Assembly (NCBI GenBank): GCA_947054185.1 | Contig: CAMRVW010000077.1 | Coordinates: 1-10,350 of the forward strand | Direction of reading: 5' to 3' | Origin: an uncultured Rikenellaceae bacterium | Lineage (GTDB): Bacteria; Bacteroidota; Bacteroidia; Bacteroidales; Rikenellaceae | DNA length: 10,350 bases | Shown: piece after piece, positions 5,605 to 10,350 of the stretch | Layout: every line of letters begins with the position of its first letter | How positions within the stretch are numbered: the first letter of the stretch is position 1 | Translations under genes and position numbers: made by a program | Notes under the pieces: generated by a model | Databases searched by the model: none | What the model was told of the DNA's origin: nothing | What the model saw: the letters and a program-made list of their open reading frames with translations, nothing else

Positions 5605-6843
5605 ATGAACAACAAAAGCATCACCTTTTCGGAAGCCACCAAATCTTCACGCAAGAGCTTCACCACACTGGTAAAGCCCGTGGGGAGCAGCTGTAACCTG
5701 GCGTGCCATTACTGTTATTACACAGACAAGGCGGCGCTTTATGGCGGCAGCACCCCCTGCATGAGCCTGTCGTTGCTCGAGACATACATAAAGCAGTTTT
5801 GCCAGAGCATAGATGTGCCCGAGATAACTTTTTGCTGGCATGGCGGCGAGCCTCTCTTGGCGGGCATAGACTTTTACAAGCATGCCCTGAGGTTGCAGCG
5901 CCGTTATGCGGGCGGGCGCAAGGTGGTCAACACCATACAGACCAACGGCACACTGGTGGACGACGAGTGGTGCCGTCTGTTTGCCGACAACGACTTTCTG
6001 GTGGGGCTGTCGTTGGACGGACCCGAAGATATTCACGACGGGGCCAGGCGCAACAAGGCCGGAGCACCCACATTTGCCCGCGTGATGAGGGCCGTGGAGC
6101 TGTTTGCCCGTCACGGGGTGGAGTTCAACACCCTGTCGGTGGTGAGTCGTCTGTCGGAAGGTCGCGGGGTGGAGACGTACGACTTTCTGCGCGCGGCCGG
6201 CAGCCGGTACATGCAGTTTCTTCCCGCCGTGGAGTACCTCTCGGCAGAGGGGCGCATAGTATCGCCGTTCGACGCCGGAGGCAGTCCAGCCCCGTGGAGC
6301 GTGTCGCCGGAGGGCTTCGGCCGCTTCATGACCGACATTTTCGACAGATGGGTGACGCATGACGTGGGCAGTTATTTCGTGCAACTGTTTGACGTGGCAT
6401 TGGCTCAATGGGTGGGTGTAAACCCCGGGTTGTGCTCGTTTTCCAAGAGCTGCGGCGACGGATTGGCGGTGGAGCACAACGGCGACGTATACGCCTGCGA
6501 CCATTTCGTATATCCCGAATATCGCTTGGGCAACATAACCGAGGGACACCTCTCTGACATGTATGTCTCGCGCGACCAGTTCCTCTTCGGCATGTCCAAG
6601 AGGTCGGGGCTGGCGGAAGAATGCACACGGTGCCGATACTATTTCGCATGCACGGGCGGATGCCCCAAGCATCGTTTCGGCGGCGACTCGGAGCATCACG
6701 GCAAAAACGCGCTATGCCGCGGCTATTACCTTTTCTTCGACCATGTGGCCCCTTACATGGCACGAATGGCCGACCTGCTGCGGTCGGGACGTGAGGCCTC
6801 CCGGGTGATGGAGTGGGCGCGGGGCAGAATAAACGGCGATTAA
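5605..6843 (+). CDS. Radical SAM/SPASM maturase, anaerobic sulfatase-maturating (anSME) type
   Basis: 412-residue iron-sulfur enzyme. The radical SAM motif CX3CX2C is Cys30, Cys34, Cys37 in CNLACHYCYY. ITFCWHGGEPLL (74-85) is the SAM-binding GGEP block, and TIQTNGTL (110-117) follows. The SPASM domain has eight Cys (277, 283, 298, 340, 343, 349, 353, 371) in the spacing known for anSME, enough for two further 4Fe-4S clusters, and CTGGCPKHRF (349-358) is the family's signature. Asp299, directly after Cys298, sits where anSME has its proposed catalytic base. anSME turns a Cys or Ser of a sulfatase into formylglycine in the cytoplasm before export. No formylglycine-type sulfatase is in this window, so the target is unknown and could be elsewhere in the genome. 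I start at the ATG at 5605, since upstream in-frame codons precede or overlap the promoter. exbB follows after 20 bases. Confidence 0.93.
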   Translation: MNNKSITFSEATKSSRKSFTTLVKPVGSSCNLACHYCYYTDKAALYGGSTPCMSLSLLETYIKQFCQSIDVPEITFCWHGGEPLLAGIDFYKHALRLQRRYAGGRKVVNTIQTNGTLVDDEWCRLFADNDFLVGLSLDGPEDIHDGARRNKAGAPTFARVMRAVELFARHGVEFNTLSVVSRLSEGRGVETYDFLRAAGSRYMQFLPAVEYLSAEGRIVSPFDAGGSPAPWSVSPEGFGRFMTDIFDRWVTHDVGSYFVQLFDVALAQWVGVNPGLCSFSKSCGDGLAVEHNGDVYACDHFVYPEYRLGNITEGHLSDMYVSRDQFLFGMSKRSGLAEECTRCRYYFACTGGCPKHRFGGDSEHHGKNALCRGYYLFFDHVAPYMARMADLLRSGREASRVMEWARGRINGD

Positions 6844-6863
6844 CCAAAAAACAACGATACGAT

Positions 6864-7526
6864 ATGTTTTTAACACTGATGCAAGCGGCCGGAGGAGCGG
6901 CAAAGAGCGTGGGTCTGGGCGACCTGATAGTGGCGGGCGGATGGCTGATGATACCCTTGGCCGTATTGATGGGCATGGCCATATTCATCTTCGTGGAGCG
7001 TTTCATCGTAATAGGCCGCTGCTCATCGACCGATGTGGGATTCATGAACAAGATACGCGAGTTTATGTATGCCGGCAAGGTGACACAGGCCATAAAGCTG
7101 TGCAAGAGCACCAACTCGCCAACCGCCCGCATGGTCGAGAAAGGCATAGAGCATTTGGGGCGTCCGCTGGGCGACATACACTCGGCAATAGAGAACGTGG
7201 CCAACTTAGAGGTGTCGAAGCTGGAAAACAACCTCCCCTTTCTGGCCACCATTGCCGGAGGAGCTCCCATGATAGGGTTCCTCGGAACGGTGCTCGGCAT
7301 GGTGGAGGCATTCATGGACATGGCGCAGGCGGGAGGAGCCATAGACATAAGCCTGCTCTCGAGCGGCATGTACACGGCCATGGTGACCACCATAGCGGGC
7401 CTGATTGTGGGCATACCGGCCTATTTCGGCTATAATTACCTTGTGCAACGCATAGAGAAGGTGGTGTTCCGCATGGAGGCCAACTCGATAGCGTTCATGG
7501 ACATACTCAATCATCCGGTGGAATAA
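6864..7526 (+). CDS. exbB: ExbB/TolQ/MotA-family proton channel protein
   Basis: Inner-membrane subunit of a proton-driven motor that, with ExbD, powers TonB-dependent transport or a similar envelope process. The 220-residue protein has three hydrophobic helices at about 21-43, 124-148 and 168-192, with a cytoplasmic segment between the first two, as in ExbB. The conserved GFLGTVLGM (138-146, Thr142) and the AMVTTIAGL block (172-180) with polar Thr residues line the channel in this family. It starts at the ATG at 6864, 20 bases after the radical SAM stop, behind an A-rich leader typical of Bacteroidota. Its TAA shares one base with the exbD ATG. No tonB gene is next to it, which differs from the common exbB-exbD-tonB order, so whether it serves TonB or another system cannot be told here. 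Confidence 0.92.
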   Translation: MFLTLMQAAGGAAKSVGLGDLIVAGGWLMIPLAVLMGMAIFIFVERFIVIGRCSSTDVGFMNKIREFMYAGKVTQAIKLCKSTNSPTARMVEKGIEHLGRPLGDIHSAIENVANLEVSKLENNLPFLATIAGGAPMIGFLGTVLGMVEAFMDMAQAGGAIDISLLSSGMYTAMVTTIAGLIVGIPAYFGYNYLVQRIEKVVFRMEANSIAFMDILNHPVE

Positions 7527-7915
7527 TGGCGATAAAAAGAGGATCGAAGGTGGAGACATCGTTCGGGTCGGCGTCTATGACCGACCTCATGTTTCTGCTC
7601 ATCATATTTTTCATGGTGGCCATGACCATGGTCAACACCAACGCATTGCAGATAATGTTGCCCAAAGGCACCAACCGTGTCAACGACAAGCCCACAACCA
7701 CAATAACGGTGACATCGAAGCTCGAATATTTCATTGACGGCAACCCCGTAAATTACGAGCAGATAGAGCCTATGCTCAAAAAACGGTTCGAGGGGGTGAA
7801 AAAGCCGATGGTGATGGTAAACATGGACAAACATGTGCAGGTGGACGAGTTCGCCAAGCTGATGAACATGGCCAAACGCGGCGGGTACTCACTGTTCATG
7901 ATGACAACGCCTTGA
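7526..7915 (+). CDS. exbD: ExbD/TolR-family motor subunit
   Basis: Partner of ExbB: 129 residues with a short basic cytoplasmic tail (MAIKRGSK), a single membrane helix (about 21-38) and a periplasmic domain (about 45-129). Asp20 in SMTDLMFLLIIFF is the conserved proton-carrying Asp at the start of the helix. LPKGTN (45-50) follows where the family usually has LP. The start ATG overlaps the exbB stop by one base, so the two are coupled and made together. Only one exbD is present, while Bacteroidota clusters often have two. The periplasmic half is close to the usual length, so the gene is intact. Confidence 0.92.
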   Translation: MAIKRGSKVETSFGSASMTDLMFLLIIFFMVAMTMVNTNALQIMLPKGTNRVNDKPTTTITVTSKLEYFIDGNPVNYEQIEPMLKKRFEGVKKPMVMVNMDKHVQVDEFAKLMNMAKRGGYSLFMMTTP

Positions 7916-7920
7916 CACCC

Positions 7921-8844
7921 ATGCCCCGCACATTCAAACTCAAATATGAGCTTTTGGCCTTTACGGCTTGCTTTCTGTGGGGGTCGGCATTTGCCGGAGC
8001 CAAGATAGGCTTTGCCTTTGCGGGCCCGCTGACGCTCTCGGGCATAAGGTTTACCATTGCCGGGCTGTTGCTTGTGCCGGTGATCTCGGCAATGCGCATA
8101 GATATAGCCAAGTCGTTGGTACACTGGCGTTTCATGTTGCTATTCGGCTTGATACAGACCTATTTGCAATATGGTTTGTTTTTCATGGGGCTTGACAAGG
8201 TGCCGGGGTCGGTGGCGGCGATAATAACCGGCATGGGTCCGTTGTTCGTGGCCATAATGGCGCATCTTACCCTGCCGGGAGACGGTTTCACCGGACGCAA
8301 GATGCTGGCAGTGGCGCTCGGGCTTGCGGGCGTGGTATTCATAAGCATAAGCAAGGGGGGCATGGAGGCAACGGGCAGCGGGTTTTATGCCGGCATAGGG
8401 CTGTTGCTTTGCAGCAACATGGCAGGGTCGTACACCAATATAATGGTTGCCAAAAAGGGGGGCGGCATATCGCCAGTGGTGCTGACATCGTTTGCCAATT
8501 TCACGGGCGGGCTCCTGCTCTTTGCAACGGCCATGGTGGTGGAAAAGCCCGACATGTCGTTCGGTTATCCGCCTGAGTTTTGGGCGGCGGTGTTGTGGTT
8601 GGCGGCCATACCGGCAGCGGCGTTCTCCATATGGTACTATCTGTTGGCAAGGCCGGGGGTGAAGGTGTCGGAGCTTAACATACGTAAATTTACGGTGCCG
8701 GTGGTGGGTGTGGTGCTCAGCTGGCTGTTGCTGCCGGGCGAGAGGCCCGACATACAGACGGTGATAGGCATAATAATAACAGTGTGTGCCGTGGTAACGG
8801 TGCAGCTGCCCTCAGGCAGGGGATCTGCAAAGGAAAGAGGCTGA
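7921..8844 (+). CDS. EamA/DMT-family transporter, 10 helices
   Basis: Inner-membrane permease of the drug/metabolite transporter superfamily, 307 residues, built from two EamA repeats of about five helices. The first repeat begins LAFTACFLWGSAFAGAK, a typical EamA opening, and includes VPGSVAAIITGMGPLFVAIM with the conserved Pro; the second runs from about residue 150 and includes FWAAVLWLAAIPAAAFSIWYY. I start at the ATG at 7921, 5 bases after exbD; a TTG at 7912 would instead give a 4-base overlap and three more residues. It closes the tight plus-strand run. Members export amino acids, purine derivatives or other small molecules, but the substrate cannot be read from sequence. Confidence 0.9.
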   Translation: MPRTFKLKYELLAFTACFLWGSAFAGAKIGFAFAGPLTLSGIRFTIAGLLLVPVISAMRIDIAKSLVHWRFMLLFGLIQTYLQYGLFFMGLDKVPGSVAAIITGMGPLFVAIMAHLTLPGDGFTGRKMLAVALGLAGVVFISISKGGMEATGSGFYAGIGLLLCSNMAGSYTNIMVAKKGGGISPVVLTSFANFTGGLLLFATAMVVEKPDMSFGYPPEFWAAVLWLAAIPAAAFSIWYYLLARPGVKVSELNIRKFTVPVVGVVLSWLLLPGERPDIQTVIGIIITVCAVVTVQLPSGRGSAKERG

Positions 8845-8973
8845 TTTGCCCGGCGTTTTTTCGGAAGAGGCAATGCCCGTGAGTTTCAGGGAGAGGGCTG
8901 TCGGGGGCGGTGATTTTTCGGAACAGGAACGGCCGGGAAATGATTTTACGCAAAGGAACAAAAAACAGACACG
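8845..8973 (+). other. Intergenic gap with G-rich repeats
   Basis: This 129-base gap separates the transporter from the phosphotransferase gene. It has two related stretches, GTTTTTTCGGAAGAGG (8855-8870) and GATTTTTCGGAACAGG (8912-8927), which resemble the 14-bp repeats at 4331-4358. No complete TAnnTTTG promoter or convincing terminator is seen, so it is unclear whether the next gene is in the same operon. An A-rich stretch (8952-8971) sits just before its ATG. Confidence 0.5.
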
Positions 8974-10350
8974 ATGAGAAATAATTTCTTTATCACAATT
9001 GCCCGCATATTGCTCGTATATATTGCGTTGGCATTTTGCAGGGCGATGTTTTTCATGATCAACGCCGACATGTTATCGCCGGTGGCGGCTCATGAGGTGT
9101 GGGGCATAATAGAGGGTTCGTTGCGTTTCGACTCGGCATCGGTGGCGTATGCCTTCTCGCTGTTTCTGCTGCTGTCGCTGGTGCCGTTCCGCTTCAGGAC
9201 GGGGAGGCCGTGGCAGACGATGCTCTTTATAGTGTGGCTTTTGTCGTTGTTGCTTACGGTGGTGCTGAACATTGGCGACGCGATATACTTCCGCGGGGCG
9301 CGCAAGAGATTCACGTTCGACGACATGCACTTCCTATCGGACGGCGACAACAACGGCGCCATAGTGCGTCAGGCTTTGGGAGAGAACATATTGGCGGTGG
9401 CACTGACCGTTCTGGTGTTGGTGGCACTGATAACGGCCTATCGCAGACTGCGCGTCGACAAACAGACCGAGCTGCGGGCAGGCATATTGTTTTACCCCGT
9501 CAACACGTTGATATTGGCCCTGGTGATATTTTTATGCGTGGGCGCCGTAAGGGGAGGATACACCCGCACCACCCGTCCCATGGCACTGAGCAACGCCTCC
9601 CAGTATGTCAAATCGCCGGCCAAATCGTCGCTCGTGTTGTCCAATCCGTTTTGCGTGATACGCACAATGGGGCGCAAGAAGATAGAGGTGACCGAGTTTT
9701 TCTCTTCCGAGGTGCGCGACTCCATCTTCTCGCCATATCATCACCCCGCCGACACGGCACAGCTCAAACCCAAGAACATCATCATATTCGTGCTCGAGAG
9801 TTTCAGCCGCGAGCACTCGGCACGTCTCAACCCGGGATTGTATTCAAACGGCGGTTACACCCCGTTTCTCGACTCGCTGATGGGCCACTCGCTGCTATTT
9901 ACCAACGCATTTGCCAGCGGTCGCAAGTCGATAGACGCACTGCCGTCGATATTGGCGTCAATACCCTCTTACCGGAGTCCGTTCGTGCTGACGCCGCAGG
10001 CTCTGGGTCGCATAGAGGGGTTACCCTCTCTCTTGGCGCGCGAGGGTTATGACACCCACTTCTTTTGCGGGTCGCCCGCCGGGTCGATGGGCTTTTGGGC
10101 GTTCTGCAACCACATAGGGGTGAAAAAACAGCATGCGCAGGAAGATTACGAGGCTGTTTACGGCACCGGCGATTTCGACGGATTCTGGGGCATACGCGAC
10201 CGTCAGTTCTTAGGTTACATGGCGCGTGTGACAGACACTCTGCCGCAACCTTTCTTCGCCACCGTGTTCACACTGTCGTCACACCACCCTTTCATAGTGC
10301 CTGACGATTACGATGCCCCTGAGGGTTTCACCAAAGAGCATCCGTGCGTG
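8974..10350 (+). CDS. LTA synthase-like membrane phosphotransferase/sulfatase-fold protein, 3' end outside window
   Basis: Partial gene: 459 codons from ATG 8974 with no stop before the window ends. Five hydrophobic helices (about 8-28, 55-72, 82-104, 138-156, 169-191) precede a sulfatase-fold domain starting near 266, the same plan as LtaS and related envelope phosphotransferases. Key residues are Glu275 in FVLESFSRE (a metal ligand in LtaS) and Thr296 in GYTPFLDSL, the position of the LtaS nucleophile Thr. SGRKSIDALPSILASIPS (315-332) and TLSSHHPF (433-440) are further family blocks. With Thr instead of a formylglycine Cys/Ser it should move phospho-groups from phospholipid head groups to an envelope glycan or glycerol polymer, and it would not need the nearby anSME. 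The remaining metal ligands (Asp-His) should lie beyond 10350. At residue 365 there is Cys in FFCGSP; LtaS has a His near this place. Confidence 0.88.
   Translation, partial: MRNNFFITIARILLVYIALAFCRAMFFMINADMLSPVAAHEVWGIIEGSLRFDSASVAYAFSLFLLLSLVPFRFRTGRPWQTMLFIVWLLSLLLTVVLNIGDAIYFRGARKRFTFDDMHFLSDGDNNGAIVRQALGENILAVALTVLVLVALITAYRRLRVDKQTELRAGILFYPVNTLILALVIFLCVGAVRGGYTRTTRPMALSNASQYVKSPAKSSLVLSNPFCVIRTMGRKKIEVTEFFSSEVRDSIFSPYHHPADTAQLKPKNIIIFVLESFSREHSARLNPGLYSNGGYTPFLDSLMGHSLLFTNAFASGRKSIDALPSILASIPSYRSPFVLTPQALGRIEGLPSLLAREGYDTHFFCGSPAGSMGFWAFCNHIGVKKQHAQEDYEAVYGTGDFDGFWGIRDRQFLGYMARVTDTLPQPFFATVFTLSSHHPFIVPDDYDAPEGFTKEHPCV

Noticed and set aside
5647..6699. Long minus-strand open frame of 350 codons opposite the radical SAM gene
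   Set aside because: A shadow of GC-rich codon use; the plus frame has all family motifs and the minus translation has none.
6326..7414. Long minus-strand open frame of 362 codons crossing the radical SAM and exbB genes
   Set aside because: It spans two well-supported plus-strand genes and has no recognisable domain.
9099..10052. Plus-strand open frame of 317 codons inside the phosphotransferase gene
   Set aside because: It is a shifted shadow; the frame from 8974 gives five membrane helices and a sulfatase fold and stays open to the window end.

Overview
This window looks like chromosomal DNA of a GC-rich member of the Bacteroidales (phylum Bacteroidota); I cannot support a genus. The evidence is: promoters of the Bacteroides type (TTTG or TTG, about 20 bases, then TAnnTTTG) in front of several genes; weak or absent Shine-Dalgarno sites with A-rich leaders instead; a 58-residue Hc1/histone-H1-like protein typical of Bacteroidota; an M20 deacylase and ArgH pair that fits the Bacteroides arginine route; and an anSME-type radical SAM enzyme. 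Ile is often written ATA.

Layout. Bases 1-786 hold no convincing gene but carry at least two diverged copies of a ~150-base sequence, about 352 bases apart, plus a short third piece. Bases 787-5452 are all on the minus strand: a 58-codon Hc1-like gene with its own clear promoter and a perfect 19-bp terminator hairpin; then, in transcription order, a nearly leaderless M20 deacylase (argE-like), argH overlapping it by 8 bases, and a low-molecular-weight protein tyrosine phosphatase. Upstream of these lies a separate membrane-anchored DNA/RNA non-specific endonuclease.

Bases 5453-5604 are a divergent promoter region with a 9-bp inverted repeat made of two facing -7 boxes. Everything after it is on the plus strand: an anaerobic sulfatase-maturating-type radical SAM/SPASM enzyme, exbB and exbD (overlapping by one base), a 10-helix EamA/DMT transporter, and the start of a five-helix LTA-synthase-like phosphotransferase that runs off the window at 10350.

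How the genes work together. The deacylase and ArgH belong to arginine synthesis, with the phosphatase as a probable passenger. The plus-strand genes are packed like an operon up to 8844, but their products (radical SAM maturase, proton-driven motor pair without TonB, metabolite exporter, envelope phosphotransferase) do not make one known pathway. I see no mobile element, CRISPR array, tRNA or rRNA, and no clear case for an undescribed system. The most unusual items are the repeat-bearing gene-free region, the near-leaderless arginine promoter, the mirrored divergent promoter, and a G-rich spacer motif shared by two intergenic gaps.
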